In this document: piece by piece, positions 21,950 through 32,384 of the stretch | Layout: each line of letters begins with the position of its first letter | Position numbering within the stretch: the first letter of the stretch is position 1 | DNA from: Symbiodinium natans | Taxonomy: Eukaryota > Sar > Dinophyceae > Suessiales > Symbiodiniaceae | Direction: 5' to 3' | NCBI GenBank assembly: GCA_905221605.1 | Contig: CAJNDS010000580.1 | Location: 379,276 to 443,275 of the forward strand | DNA: 64,000 nucleotides | Translations under genes and position numbers: made by a program | Notes under the pieces: generated by a model | The model's input: only the letters and a program-made list of their open reading frames with translations | What the model was told of the DNA's origin: nothing | Database searches by the model: none

Positions 21950-22240
21950 CCTTGCTTTCAAGGTCTTGAAACAGGGGGCTTCAAGGCTTGGAGCTCGACG
22001 CAAGCGCTCGTTAAGGCGCTCGACACACGTGGAGATGGGCGGCTCTATGTCAACGGCGCATCTCGGCTCCGAGGAGCTCGCGGCGCGTAGGGCACAGGAG
22101 GTCCGAAAAATCCTGGAGGCGAGCGAGCACGTGGAGCGGATGCTGGCAGACATGTCAAGAGCTCCCCAGTATGGTTTCCAGGAGTTTCCGATCCGAAACG
22201 AAAACACCGATGGATCCTGCAGGTGCTGTTCGGCGCACCA
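21950..22240 (+). pseudogene. Possible EF-hand gene fragment, frame-shifted
   Basis: In one plus-strand frame the sequence gives ALVKALDTRGDGRLYVNG, which resembles an EF-hand calcium-binding loop (D-x-R-x-D-G spacing; the usual final Glu is Gly). That frame stops near 22090. In a second frame the same region continues as an acidic, helical-looking peptide (SEELAARRAQEVRKILEASE) up to about 22240. Together they could be an exon or retrocopy fragment with one frameshift. There is no clear start or splice sites. A chance match is possible because only one loop is seen. Confidence 0.28.
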
Positions 22241-22807
22241 CCGTCGGCTACTGAGGGCCCCTCCAGCCCCTCCAGCCCCAGGGTTTAGGGTTTAGCGTTT
22301 AGGGGTGAGGGGTTTAGGGTTTAGGGTTTAGGGTTTAGGGTTTAGGGTTCAAGCCTATCCAGCCTCTCAAGTCAAGCCCCTTATAACCCCCCCCCCCCCA
22401 TAATAATAAAATGACCCAAAAACCCTGAACACCCCCAAGACCTTGAACAAGAAAAGCCTTGACACCCTTAACCGCTAAAAACCCTGCAAAACCCTATTTC
22501 AAAACCCCAATAACCCCGATCCATGGGCAAAACCTGTAAAAACCCCAAAACCTGTAAAAACCCCTGACAACCCCTCCAAACCCCTCAAGCTTAGGACCTC
22601 CCACCTCGAAGGCCCCAAACCCTTGCCCTCAGCCCTAAACCCTAAACCCTAAACCCCAAACCCTAAACCCTAAACCCTAAACCCCAAACCCTAAACCCTA
22701 AACCCTAAACCCCAAACCCTAAACCCGAAACCCCCAACCCAACACCATGCCCAGCCGCAGCTCGCGCCACTCCCTCTGAAGCTCCTTCTCCCTGAGCTCC
22801 TCAGAGA

Positions 22808-23003
22808 TTTGGGGTTTGGGGTTTGGGGTTTAGGGTTTAGGGTTTAGGGTTTGGGGTTTAGGGTTTAGGGCTTCGGGTTTAGGGTTTAGGGTTTGGGGTT
22901 TCGGGTTTGGGGTTTCGGGTTTGGGGTTTAGGGTTTGGGGGTTCGGGTTTGGGGTTTAAGGTTCGTGGTTCGGGATTGGGGTTTCGGGGCTTAGGGTTCA
23001 GGG
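22808..23003 (+). repeat. Interstitial telomere array, mixed TTTGGGG/TTTAGGG/TTTCGGG
   Basis: About 27 units in G-strand orientation with three interleaved variants. Confidence 0.93.
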
Positions 23004-23237
23004 TCTAGACCCGGAGGTGCCCTGAATTGTGGCTCCTTTTTTCCTGCACCTCACGCCTTTTTTTTCAGGGCTCGGTGAAACGCAGAAAGAGGCGCCCCAA
23101 CCGACATGGGAACGTTGCGGGGGGGGGGGGGGGGGGGGGCCTTGGGAAAGTTGTGGGAACTTCGGGAACGTCTGAGGTTCTTGGCGCATTCGTTTTGGGT
23201 TTGGGTGATTCCCTGATTCCTGCTAAGAACCTGTCAG

Positions 23238-23440
23238 TAACCCTAAACCCTAAACTCCCTAAACTCCTAAACTCCCTAAACTCCCTAAACTCCCTAAACT
23301 CCCTAAACTCCCTAAACTCCCTAAACTCCCTAAACTCCCTAAACTCCCTAAACTCCCTAAACTCCCTAAACCCTAAAACCGTAGCCCTAAACCCTAAACC
23401 CTAAACCCTAGCCCTAAACCCTCAAACCCTAAACCCCGAA
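23238..23440 (-). repeat. Telomere array with a 9-mer CTCCCTAAA block
   Basis: CCCTAAA units enclose about 12 perfect repeats of the 9-mer CTCCCTAAA (about 23262-23370). Nine is divisible by three, which explains the open frame encoding an NSL repeat here; I do not treat it as a gene. Confidence 0.96.
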
Positions 23441-23525
23441 GCTCCTGAGCCTCGGCTTCCTGGATGCTCTCCCAGACGTCCTCCGAGCTCTCTGAGGGGC
23501 CCCACCCGAAGCCCTACTTTATACG

Positions 23526-23712
23526 GCTTAGGGGCTTAGGGTTTAAGGTTTTAGGGTTTAGGGTTTAGGATTTAGGGTTCAGAGTTTAGGGTTTAGGGTT
23601 TGGGTTTAGGGTTTAGGGTTAGGGTTTAGGGCTTAGGGCTTAGGGCTTGGGGCTTAGGGCTTAGGGGTTAGGGTTTAGGGTTTAGGGTTTAGGGTTTAGG
23701 GTTTAGGGTTTA
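23526..23712 (+). repeat. Interstitial telomere array (TTTAGGG/CTTAGGG)n
   Basis: About 26 units including a CTTAGGG block near 23626-23665. Confidence 0.95.
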
Positions 23713-24758
23713 GATAAGATGAGTCAAGGCACACACACTCAGAACCAAACCCTAAGCCCGCAATCCCTGACAATTCCCCTACGACGAGACCTAAGAGTAA
23801 GGGTGCCCCTTCCTAGGTCTACAAGGGAACCTCAACCCGCCCTGTTTAGGGTTTAGGGTTTAGGGTTTAGGGTTTAGGGTTTAGGGTTTAGGGTTTAGGG
23901 TTTAGGGTTTGGGGCTTGGGGCTTGGGGCTTCGGGCTTGGGAGTTAAGTCCGGCCTTCGTCGACGCAGTCGTCGACGGGCGAGCCTTCGCGGCTTTCAGG
24001 GGCGAAGGCAAGGGCTTAGGGTTTAGGGTTTAAGGGTTAAGAGTTAAGGGTCTATAGGTTTTAGGGTTTAGGGTTGATGGCTTCGGGTTTATATAGGGTT
24101 TCGGCTTAAGGGCTAAGTTTTCTTTCGGGTTTAAATTTCAAAAATTGAAAACATAAGAGTCAAGGGCGCGGCAAAGGGATTTAGGTTGATATCGCGGCCC
24201 AGGAAAGGGGCTATAAGGGGAATCTACCCGCCTCAGACTACCTGCAACCCCTAGAGAACAACCCCCCAACCCTAAACCCTAAACCCTAAACCCGAAACCC
24301 GAAACTCTAAACCCAATCCAAAACCCTAAGCCCTCAAGCCCAAGCCCGCAAATCTTTCACCAGACCCTTGAAAGCCGACGAACCCTCTAAGAACCCTGAA
24401 GGAACGCCGCAGCAACGACAACAGCACTAAGCCCTACGACCCCGTGACGCCGGAAAACCCTAAACCCCAAGCCCCACGCACGCAAGGCCCAAATGTGTGC
24501 ATAAACCCTAAAACCCACCCTAACACCTAAACCTTCAAGCCCTAAACCCTAAAACGCCCTCAAACCCACAACCGTAACCCTAAAGCCTAAAGCCTAAACC
24601 CTCAACCCCATCGGCAGAAGCCCGAAGCCCCTCCAACCCCAACCTGAAACCCTAAACCCTAAACCCTAAACCCTCATTAAACCCCAACCTGAAACCCTGA
24701 AACCACCCAGATCCTCGGCCGCAGCCAAGTCGAAGGCATAGTCGAGCGCCTGGACTTA

Positions 24759-24900
24759 CTTGGAGGTTCATGGAAACCCTAAACCCGAAAACCCTAACCC
24801 TAAACCCCAAGTACATGTCTACGTATAACCTACATGGGGAACTTGGGGGGCCTGTAAGTACCGTGATAATTGGGGGTTTTAAGTACCCTGAACCTCCCAG
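24759..24900. mobile_element. MITE-like element, family C copy, split by a C-strand telomere tract
   Basis: The left end is CTTGGAGGTTCATGG (24759-24773) and the right end is AAGTACCCTGAACCTCCCAG, with TA outside both ends. Directly after CATGG comes an AAACCCTAAACCC-type tract (about 24774-24808), then the element resumes at AAGTACATGTCTACGTATAA. The break point relative to the left end is almost the same as in the copy at 1807-2065. Confidence 0.65.
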
Positions 24901-24914
24901 TAGGGCTTAGGGCT

Positions 24915-25030
24915 TATCTTCGGGTAGTTGCATGGTCCCTTCATACGGGCCTGAAAGACGGGGCCCCTTACCCTACACAACCCAAGGGCGCGTACAGCAG
25001 AACCGTTTCAAGAAGGTAAGGGACCATTGG
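24915..25030 (+). repeat. Dispersed repeat, family H copy 2
   Basis: GTTGCATGGTCCCTT at the left and AAGGTAAGGGACCAT at the right give an inverted pair ATGGTCCCTT/AAGGGACCAT about 115 bp apart. Related copies lie at 11120-11220 and 32385-32497. Confidence 0.6.
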
Positions 25031-25443
25031 TTTTGGGTTTAGGGTTTAGGGTTTAGGGTTTAGGGTTTAGGGTTTAGGGTTTAGGGTTTAGGGTTTAGGG
25101 TTTAGGGTTTAGGGTTTAGGGTTTAGGGATGGAACTGCCCCTAGAGCTTAGGGAGTTTAGGCTTTCGGGCTTCGGAGTTGAAAGGTTTCGGAGCGTGTTT
25201 TTCGGTGGCTTCAGGGCCGCTAAGGGGAGTGGGCCGCACACGGATAAATCTTGAACAATAAACCCTGAACCCTGAAAACCCAAACCCTAAACCCTAAAGG
25301 AGAAACAACCCAACTCCTACGTTGCTCTACCTACAAGAAGGGTATGGCAACGGTGATCCGCGAAAAGGGCCCCTAAACCCTAAACCCTACACCCTAAACC
25401 CTGAACCCTGCACACTAAACCCTAAACCCGAAACACCTACCAA

Positions 25444-25544
25444 GGTCGGAATAATTTCTAATAGTATCCCCTCATGGTCCCTTTGTAATTCTACTATAAT
25501 AAGCCCCAAACCCTTCTCTAATCTCCGGCTAATTGTTAAGGCCC
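25444..25544 (-). mobile_element. MITE-like element, family A copy 4 (reversed, degraded)
   Basis: Read on the minus strand, it ends with the ATTCCGACC signature (plus-strand GGTCGGAATAATTTCTAATA at the left) and begins GGGCCTTAACAATTAG at the right. The interior GGTCCCTTTGTAATTCTACT matches the reverse of other copies. Confidence 0.6.
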
Positions 25545-26925
25545 AGTGCACCCTAATCACCCTTGAAAAGCTCCGAGAACTCGTCTGCCTCCAGCGTTTG
25601 CGTCGCCGCAAGCGCCAGGATCTCCTTCCAGGGACGAAATGGCCAACTGCGTGGCCTAAACACGAACCCTAAACCCTAAACCCTAACCCTAAACCCTAAA
25701 CCCTAAACCCTAAACTCCAAGGGTTCAGGGGCTAAAGAATCAGGTGGGTTTAGGGCCTGAGGGCCTGGGTCGTGTCATGAAGGCTTCGAGGTTCCCAAGC
25801 CCCCCAACAAGGGTTTCTGAGGTTTAGGGTTTAGGGCTGAGGGTTTAGGGTTTAGGGTTTAGGGTTGAGGGTTTAGGGTTTAGGGTTTAGGGTTGAGGGT
25901 TTTGGGTTTAGGGTTGAGGGTTTAGGGTTTGGGGCTTGGGGTCTGGGCTCCCTAGACACCTAAAATCTCCAACCCTAGAACCCCCCAAAATCCGAAAACC
26001 GTAAACCCTGAAACCCTAGAATCCAAAACCCTAGAATCCAAAAACCCGAGAACCCTAGAAACATAGAACCCCAAAACCCTGAAACCCTAAAACCCTAGAA
26101 CCCTGAACCCCAACAACCCTCAGCACCCCCTGCGTCTCCGTATCCGCGCGGAACACCTCGGGAGCGCAACGCAGGGAGCGCCAGTCCTCTGGCAGGAACG
26201 CACGCCATGAAAAGTATGCTGTTACAGGAGGGTTTCATTCGGGCTTAGGGTTTAGGATTTAATTAAGGTTTAAGGTTTAGGGCTTAGGGCTTAGGGCTTA
26301 GGGCTTAGGGCTTAGGGCTTAGGGTTTAGGGTTTAGGGTTTAGGGTTAGGGTTTAAGGCTTAAGGCCAAGGACTTTAGGGCTCTTGGCCTTTAATTAGAG
26401 TTTCGGGCTTGACGGTAGAAGGTTATAGAGTTATTCGTGCTTTAGAAGGCCATGCTCGTCAGCTTTGTTGCCCTGTTCTTTGCGCGGCGCGACGCGACCT
26501 CTACATGCCAGAAACCCTTTATCAGGCTTTAGGGTTTGGGCGTTCTGCCCCTAAACCCTAAACCCTAAACCCTAAACCCTAAACCCAAAAACCCTACACC
26601 CCTACAAACCTCCACACTACACACCCAACTCCGCGAAGGTCCTTCCGCACCGCCTGCATGATGAAGGGCCGGCTCTTCCGCAAGGAAGGGCCTCAGGTTT
26701 CTGGGTTTACGTAGGGTTTCATTGTTTAGTGTTCAGGGTCTAAACCCTAAACCCTAAACCCCAAACCCTCAACCCGAAACCCTAAACCTTAAACCCTAAA
26801 CCCTAAACCCCTTCAAACATGTCTGTCAAATGTTTTTTTAGATGTGGCTTTGCCATGGTCGGTGAAACTGACTACTTCCTCAACCTGCAGCAGTAGATGG
26901 AATCTGTTTCAGATCATCTCAGAGC

Positions 26926-27050
26926 GTTTAGGGTTCAGGGTTCAGGGTTCAGGGTTTAGGGTTTAGGGTTTAGGGTTTAGGGTTTAGGGTTTAGGGTTTA
27001 GGGTTTAGGGTTTAGGGTTTAGGGTTTAGGGTTTAGGGTTTAGGGTTTCA
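26926..27050 (+). repeat. Interstitial telomere array (TTTAGGG)n
   Basis: About 17 units, the first few TTCAGGG. Confidence 0.96.
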
Positions 27051-27213
27051 GGCCTTAAAGCGTATGGGGCGTCTCATGCGCTCAGAACCTTGTTGCGACG
27101 AGGAGTGCCATCGCGGCTCCGAAGTGGAGTGGGAAGCCTGCGCGACAGCTACTTGTTGTCGCACAGCCCGTGTTGTCCGCCGCACAGGGGCTGGACTCGG
27201 CTTTGCGACGGTA

Positions 27214-27316
27214 ACCTTACTGTTGGCTAGTAGGGAAGGAGGGGATGAGGTACCCGATATTATTCCGTAAAGGGTATATATGGGGGGGATCTAGGGTACC
27301 TCATTCCCCCAGTAAG
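27214..27316. mobile_element. MITE-like element, family E copy 2
   Basis: The left arm CTTACTGTTGGCTAGTAGGG and AGGTACCCGATAT parallel the copy at 658-765. The right arm is TAGGGTACCTCATTCCCCCAG and is shortened at its outer end. Confidence 0.65.
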
Positions 27317-27537
27317 TAGCATGTGGTGCTGGTGTGACTTGATGTCCTTTGGATTTCGCCACTCCCTTCCTCCGATGTGGGCGATCGAAAGGTCACGTAG
27401 GCAAACTCTGTGGGGACGAACCCATCTTCCTTCACCATTGTTGGTGTACCATTTAAGATCATTCTGGTCCCTTATTGGGTTTAAGTATTCATAAAGATGT
27501 AAAAATGATTCTCAACAATGGCCCAGCTTCCATGTTT

Positions 27538-27836
27538 ACTTTGCAACATGCAACCCCAAGCCCCGTCTGGTCGGCTGTGGCGTACTCGCATCCGACCGAA
27601 TGCGCAGTGCTGGCGGCACGGTCCTGGCAAGACTGCAGCGTTCCATCGAAGTCAGCAACTTCATCACCACAAGCCCCAAAGGTGTCGTAGTATCTGCCCT
27701 GTGAATCCATGCAGAAACCCGATCCAACAACCTCGAAGGTCGCAGTCAGAGAAGTTGGGGTAGAAGTGGTAGCCGCCGGCCCATCGCCTGTAATCTGCAG
27801 AGGCCAAGCCCAGGCAAGAAGAAGGCAGAGCTTCAT
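27538..27836 (-). CDS. Candidate first exon of a secreted cysteine-rich protein
   Basis: From an ATG at 27836 the frame reads MKLCLLLAWAWPLQITG, a good secretory signal peptide. A Thr/Pro-rich linker follows, then a cysteine-rich domain containing GSGFCMDSQGRYYD, SCQDRAA and VACCK. The C-x-D-x-x-G-x-x-Y-D pattern is one I associate with extracellular cysteine-rich domains of algal proteins, but I cannot name the family. The frame stays open to 27489. A GT donor in AAAGTAAAC at 27539-27538 could end the exon after VACCK, since the peptide after it lacks pattern. The same frame stays open upstream of this ATG into the neighbouring MITE. No second exon was found. Confidence 0.42.
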
Positions 27837-27876
27837 GTCAATATGGCTTAGGCGCAAGCGCCCGGCTGCTAAATTT

Positions 27877-27996
27877 GGGGGTCGGAACAAGTACTAGTAG
27901 CATTCTCTTGTGGTCTCTTTATAAGTATACTACAAGTCCCCTTTATAAGTATACTACAATCACCCCCCAAAACCATAGTCTAGTTATTAAGGCCCC
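27877..27996 (-). mobile_element. MITE-like element, family A copy 5 (reversed)
   Basis: GGGGGTCGGAACAAGTACTAGTA at the left and TTATTAAGGCCCC at the right are the reverse of the family ends. TTTATAAGTATACTACAA occurs twice inside. It lies just upstream of the candidate exon, where a promoter would be expected. Confidence 0.7.
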
Positions 27997-28734
27997 TTTC
28001 TTAGACCCCCTGGACTGAGAGGAGGTCGAACTTGAGCCAGCGCTCGCAATCAAGCTATAAGACTGGCCCCTCAGATGGGTAGAGGGTTTGGGGTTCGTAG
28101 GGTTTCGGGTTTCGGGTTTTGGGTTTCGGGTTTAGGGTTTAGGGTTTAGGGTTTAGGGTTTAGGGTTTAGGGTGGACCCATTTAGTGAGAACTACCACAC
28201 CGGCTGTTTTGAGGCAGCAACGAAGCCCACAACCAGATTGCATGGCTAGGCGGCACCAAATCAACCAGTCCACACGTTCTGTCTGGGGCTGTTTGAAACA
28301 GAGGTCCCCCAAATATGCCCCAAAGTGCTATCATCCTAGTAAAGGAACCTTCGGAAGTGTGTATCCCCCTCCTTGTTCTTTTTTACAACTCGTATGTTGC
28401 AAGCGCCCAGCTGGCACTGCAATCGGGTCTCACTCATAAGGGTTTGGGCTTAGGGCCTACTGTTTTGGGTTTAGGGTTTAGGATTTGGGGTTTAGGGGTT
28501 AGGGTTTAGGGTTTAGGGTTTGGGGTTTGGGGTTTGGGGTTTAAGGGCCTAGGGGCCGACACTCGAAAAACAGGGTTGGGGGGCTGATGATAGAGTTCAG
28601 GAGGGATAACCTAAGCCTTCAAACCCTACAGAAAACCCCTAATCCCTAAACCTGTAAGCCCCAAACCCCACAACCGCTAAACCCTAAACCCTAAACCCAT
28701 CTAATGCCCTAAACCCCTAAAACCCCTAAACAAA

Positions 28735-29008
28735 CCCCTAAACCCCTACACAACCCCTAAATCCCTACCCCCAAACCCCTAGATCCCGAAACAACCCCTA
28801 AACAAGCCCTAAACAACCCCTAAATCCCTACCCCCAAACCCCTAGATCCCGAAACAACCCCTAAACAAGCCCTAAACAACCCCTAAATCCCTACCCCGAA
28901 CCCCTAAACAACCCCTAAACAATCCCTAAACAACCCCTAAACAACCCCTAAACAACCCCTAAACAACCCCTAAACAACCCCTAAACAACCCCTAAACAAC
29001 CCCGAAAC
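28735..29008 (-). repeat. Telomere-derived 11-mer array CCCCTAAACAA
   Basis: CCCCTAAA units gain ACAA and settle into about 10 near-perfect 11-mers (about 28895-29000). The left part holds a longer duplicated block (AAATCCCTACCCCCAAACCC at about 28758 and again at about 28822). Confidence 0.92.
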
Positions 29009-29563
29009 CCCCAAACACCAAGCCACCTACACCCTCAAAAACAAAAAAAAACCCAAAACCCTAACCCTATACCCTAAACCCTAAACCCTAAACCCCAAAC
29101 CCCAAACCCCAAACCCAGCAAAAGAGAGCGGAGCACCGGCGTAGTGGAGCGCCAGGGGGTCGAAGGACAGCGCACACTCCATGAGCTCCTGCAGTCAACG
29201 GCCGATTTTGGGGCTTCGGGGGTTTAGGGTTTAGGGTTTAGGGTTTAGGGTTTAGGGTTTAGGGTTTAGGGTTTAGGGTTTAGGGTTTAGGGTTGAGGGG
29301 GTCTAGGGTTTAGGGTTTAGGGTTTAGGGTTTTAGGGTTAGGGTTTGGGGCTTAGGGTTTGGGATGTGGGGTTGTCGAGACCCCTAGGCCTCCAGCAGGT
29401 AGGCCCGAAAAACCCCCAAAACCTTAACCCTAAACCTCAAAACCGTTGAGGGCCTAAACCCTACAACCCTAAACCCTAAACCCTAACCCTCAGGGTGCTT
29501 TTCTTGTTTCTCGGAGCACTGGATCCTGAGCGCCTCTCTTGGGTGCCACCTTAAGGCTCGAAA

Positions 29564-29785
29564 GGGTTTAGGGTTTAGGGTTTAGGGTTTAGGGTTTAGG
29601 GTTTAGGGTTTAGGGTTTAGGGTTTAGGGTTTAGGGTTTAGGGTTTAGGGTTTAGGGGTAGGGTTTAGGGTTTAGGGTTTAGGGTTTAGGGTTTAGGGTT
29701 TAGGGTTTAGGGTTTAGGGTTTAGGGTTTAGGGTTTAGGGTTTAGGGTTTAGGGTTTAGGGTTTAGGGTTTAGGGTTTAGGATGG
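29564..29785 (+). repeat. Interstitial telomere array (TTTAGGG)n, over 30 units
   Basis: One of the longest arrays in the window and almost perfect, with a single GGTAGGG interruption. Confidence 0.98.
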
Positions 29786-29910
29786 AGGAAGTTGTTGATC
29801 AGAGCTGTCCATTTTAGGGCTATACATCCACCTATATACCCAAAAAGGTGTTACGTTGGAGCTCATCGAGGCAAAGAAAGACGCCTCATCGTCCGAGGAG
29901 GAAGAGAAGC

Positions 29911-30128
29911 GTTTAGGGTTTAGGGTTTTAGGGTTTAGGGTTTTAGGGTTTAGGGTTTAGGGTTTAGGGTTTAGGGTTTAGGGCTTAGGGTTTAGGGTTT
30001 AGGGTTTAGGGTTTAGGGTTTAGGGTTTAGGGTTTAGGGTTTAGGGTTTAGGGTTTAGGGTTTAGTGTTTTAGGGTTTAAAGTTTAGGGTTTAGGGTTTA
30101 GGGTTTAGGGTTTTAGGGTTTTAGGGTC
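29911..30128 (+). repeat. Interstitial telomere array (TTTAGGG)n, about 30 units
   Basis: Near-perfect array with several 8-mer TTTTAGGG units at both ends. Confidence 0.97.
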
Positions 30129-30400
30129 TTCGGGGCTAAGGCCCACCTCATCCTCCCGAAGCATGACAGGGGCATAGTTCCCAAATGCCTGGAGGCTTGG
30201 GGGGTTTAGGGTTTAGGGTTTCGGGTGAAGGGGTTAGGCTTTAGGGTTTAGGGTTTAGGGCTTAGGGCTTAGGGCTTAGGGCTTAGGGCTTAGGGTGTGT
30301 AGGGTTTAGACTTGCTTGGGGGGGATTAGAAGGTTTGGGCTGGCTGTTTTGGACATTTGGGGTGGCGTGAAAATCATGTGTTGGCCCTCATGCGTTCGTC

Positions 30401-30544
30401 GGTTTTCCCTACTACCCCCTCTTTACTACCTTTTGCAGGTTCCCCCCATAATTCAGGCTATCTAGGGATAACTAAGCTGAGTTAAGGTTATTTCAGGGGG
30501 GAACCTAGAAAGTCGGGAGTGTAGAGGGGGGTAGTAGGGAAACC
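30401..30544. mobile_element. MITE-like element, family F copy 1
   Basis: The left arm is GGTTTTCCCTACTACCCCCT and the right arm is its inverse, GGGGGGTAGTAGGGAAACC. A second inner inverted pair, AGGTTCCCCCC and GGGGGGAACCT, follows. It is 144 bp and non-coding. The right half recurs at 53446-53495. Confidence 0.75.
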
Positions 30545-30727
30545 CATGATGTGTTGTTGCCAGTGCTGCCAAAGTGTTTAGGGCTTTGTGAACGAATGAG
30601 TGGGTGAAACTCGCTTGGGTGCCAAGAAGTATTCAACGTAACCCCTTGCGCAGACCCCTTACAATGCCTTACAAGAAATTCAGGGCTATGGCAACCCAAA
30701 TCCTTCCCCTTTTCAGAGGTCAATGTA

Positions 30728-30824
30728 GGAGCCTGAATACTTAGAATAGAGGTTTGGGTGGGTGATTCTAAGGTTTTTCTAAAGGGCCCAGAAGGGAAAA
30801 TACTAGTAATTACTCCGAACCCCC
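30728..30824 (+). mobile_element. MITE-like element, family A copy 6
   Basis: It runs from GGAGCCTGAATACTTAGAAT to TAATTACTCCGAACCCCC. The interior has AAAGGGCCCAGAAGGG and ATACTAGTAATTACTCCGA. Confidence 0.7.
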
Positions 30825-30957
30825 AATTTAAGGGGTATGGGTTTGGGGTATGTTAAACCCTGAACCCTAAACCTTAAACCATAAACCCTAAACCCTGAGG
30901 TTGAATTCTTCTTAGAGGGTTGCAGATAAAGCCCCACTCTCATGGGCCTCATGGAGG

Positions 30958-31115
30958 TTTGGGGTTTGGGGTTTGGGGTTTAGGGTTTAGGCTTTAGGCT
31001 TTAGGCTTTAGGCTTTAGGGATTAGGTCTTAGGGTTTAGGGTTTAGGGTTTAGGGTTTAGGGTTTAGGGTTTAGGGTTTAGGGTTTAGGGTTTAGGGTTT
31101 AGGGTTTAGGGTTTG
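30958..31115 (+). repeat. Interstitial telomere array with a CTTTAGG block
   Basis: About 22 units. TTTGGGG, then five CTTTAGG units, then pure TTTAGGG. Confidence 0.95.
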
Positions 31116-31231
31116 GAAGGTTGTTGGGTTTGCGACTTCGTGTCCGGCAGCCCTCCTGCCTGCCAGCCCGTTGCCGGGTTCTGCTCGATGACCTGCGCGG
31201 CTCTTGCATGCGTGCGTTGGGCCGCCCTGAA

Positions 31232-31344
31232 CTTGGCTGCACTCAGAAGGGTGGCTATAAATTAAAATTTTAGCTGGCTTATTAAGAAACCCAAGAAACC
31301 CAAAAAGGCTAAGGATCTAAAGTTACAGTAAAGCACCACAAAGT
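31232..31344 (+). repeat. Dispersed repeat, family B copy 1
   Basis: The segment runs CTTGGCTGCACTCAGAAGGG to GTTACAGTAAAGCACCACAA. It shares nearly its full 112-bp length with copies at 54128-54240 and 55751-55860, including TTAAGAAACCCAA and GGCTAAGGATCTAAAGTT. I see no inverted ends and no coding capacity; a retroposed RNA (SINE-like) is one possibility. Confidence 0.75.
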
Positions 31345-31371
31345 GAATGAACCCCAAGCCCCCAAGCCCTA

Positions 31372-31560
31372 CTTGGAGGTTCGTGGTACGTATTAACCAA
31401 TTTAAGCTGTGCTTATCACCCACTTGTTGGCCCCTCAAGTGCCCTAATAAGGTTATACTTGGGTTATAAGTACAATTACCCTAAACCCTAAACCCTAAAC
31501 CCTAAACCCTAAACCCTAAACCCCCTTATTCTTGGGTTAATAAGTGCCCCCGAACCCCTA
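31372..31560. mobile_element. MITE-like element, family C copy, split by a C-strand telomere array
   Basis: The left end CTTGGAGGTTCGTGGTACGT is followed by a well-preserved interior (AGCTGTGCTTATCACCCA, GCCCCTCAAGTGCCC, GGGTTATAAGTACAATTA). A (CCCTAAA)n array (31487-31524) then interrupts before the right end TTGGGTTAATAAGTGCCCCC. The array lies near the right end here, as in mirror image to the copies at 1807 and 24759. Confidence 0.65.
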
Positions 31561-32384
31561 TGTTTGACAAGTATAGACTGCTCATGAATACACATAAGTA
31601 TACAATACTCAATCATTAACACACTTAAGTATACAATACTCACTTCTTGATACACATCAGTACAGAATGCTCATCCATTAAGACACATAAGGATATATAA
31701 TGCTCATTCATGGATACACATAAATAAGTCATATAAGTCATATAAAAGCCTAGCTACACGCAGAAGTGAAGCCGGGCCTTTCGCCAGAAGGGCTTGGAGT
31801 CCCGGAGAGGTACCAGAAGATGGTCCGCAGCGAACCAGTACTCGAGGATCCTCGTTCGGGGTTGGTTTTGTTGTTGGGGGCGGTGTTCTTTTTAGGGTCT
31901 AGGGCTTACGGCTTAGGGCTTAGGGCTTAGGGCTGAGGGCCTAGGGCTAAGGGCTTAGGGTTTAGGGCTTCAGGCTTAGGGCTTAGTGCTTAGGGCTTAG
32001 GGCTTAGGGCTTAGGGTTTAGGGTTTAGGGTTTGGGGTTAGGGTTTAGGGCTTGGGGTTTGTTCCGTTTAGGGTCTTTAGGATTGCTTCAGGTTTGCTAT
32101 GGCCTTGGGGGCTAGGCTTCTTGGGGTCTCTTCGGGCTTTCAAGGGCTCTTAGGGCTTCTGAGGATTTCTTAGGGTTTCTTCGCGTTTCTTAGGGTTTCA
32201 AGGGGTTCTTAGGGTTTTAGGGGATTCTCAGAGCTTTGGGGATTCTTCGGGGTTTCAGGTATTCTTAGGGTTTCTAGGGGTTCTTGGGGTTTCAGGAATT
32301 CAGAGGGTTTTAGGGATTCTGAAGGTTTCTTTAGGGATTCTCGGGTTTCAGGGATTCTTAGCGTTCTTCTTTCTAAGGGAAGTT

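Larger units (their letters stand above)
21233..23010. repeat. Telomere-repeat mosaic with a possible exon fragment
   Basis: A very degenerate tract of AAACCC-type sequence (21290-21560) opens a 144-codon minus-strand frame; I read that as shadow coding of the repeat. GGTTTTGGGGTTTTAGG-type variants fill 21720-21935. After the candidate exon at 21950-22240 come a G-strand array (22271-22345), a C-run segment (22385-22620), a C-strand array (22626-22740) and a G-strand array (22808-23003). Confidence 0.7.
23011..25030. repeat. Telomere-repeat mosaic
   Basis: A G21 run lies at 23119-23139. Arrays lie at 23238-23440 (C), 23526-23712 (G), 23845-23940 (G), 24270-24320 (C) and 24650-24675 (C). A long C-strand-like but very degenerate stretch (24240-24700) resembles an old array. 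The interrupted family C copy is at 24759-24900 and the family H copy at 24915-25030. No gene seen. Confidence 0.8.
25031..27050. repeat. Telomere-repeat mosaic
   Basis: G-strand arrays lie at 25032-25129, 25820-25940, 26270-26365 and 26926-27050. C-strand arrays lie at 25665-25715, 26552-26586 and 26740-26810. A degraded family A copy in reverse orientation lies at 25444-25544. The plus-strand frame 25322-25672 reads through an array and that MITE and is not called. Segments 25960-26230 and 26370-26520 contain no gene I recognise. Confidence 0.8.
27051..28090. other. Non-telomeric segment with candidate exon and two MITE copies
   Basis: This kilobase lacks telomere arrays and contains family E copy 2 (27214-27316), a candidate secreted-protein exon on the minus strand (27538-27836) and family A copy 5 (27877-27996). 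It is the most gene-like stretch outside the retroelements. Confidence 0.6.
28091..30380. repeat. Telomere-repeat mosaic, dense
   Basis: Arrays lie at 28094-28172 (G), 28445-28540 (G), 28676-29010 (C), 29050-29118 (C), 29221-29360 (G), 29564-29785 (G), 29911-30128 (G) and 30190-30300 (G). Between them, 28175-28440 is non-telomeric with no recognisable gene; the other gaps are 100-200 bp and also empty. Confidence 0.85.
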
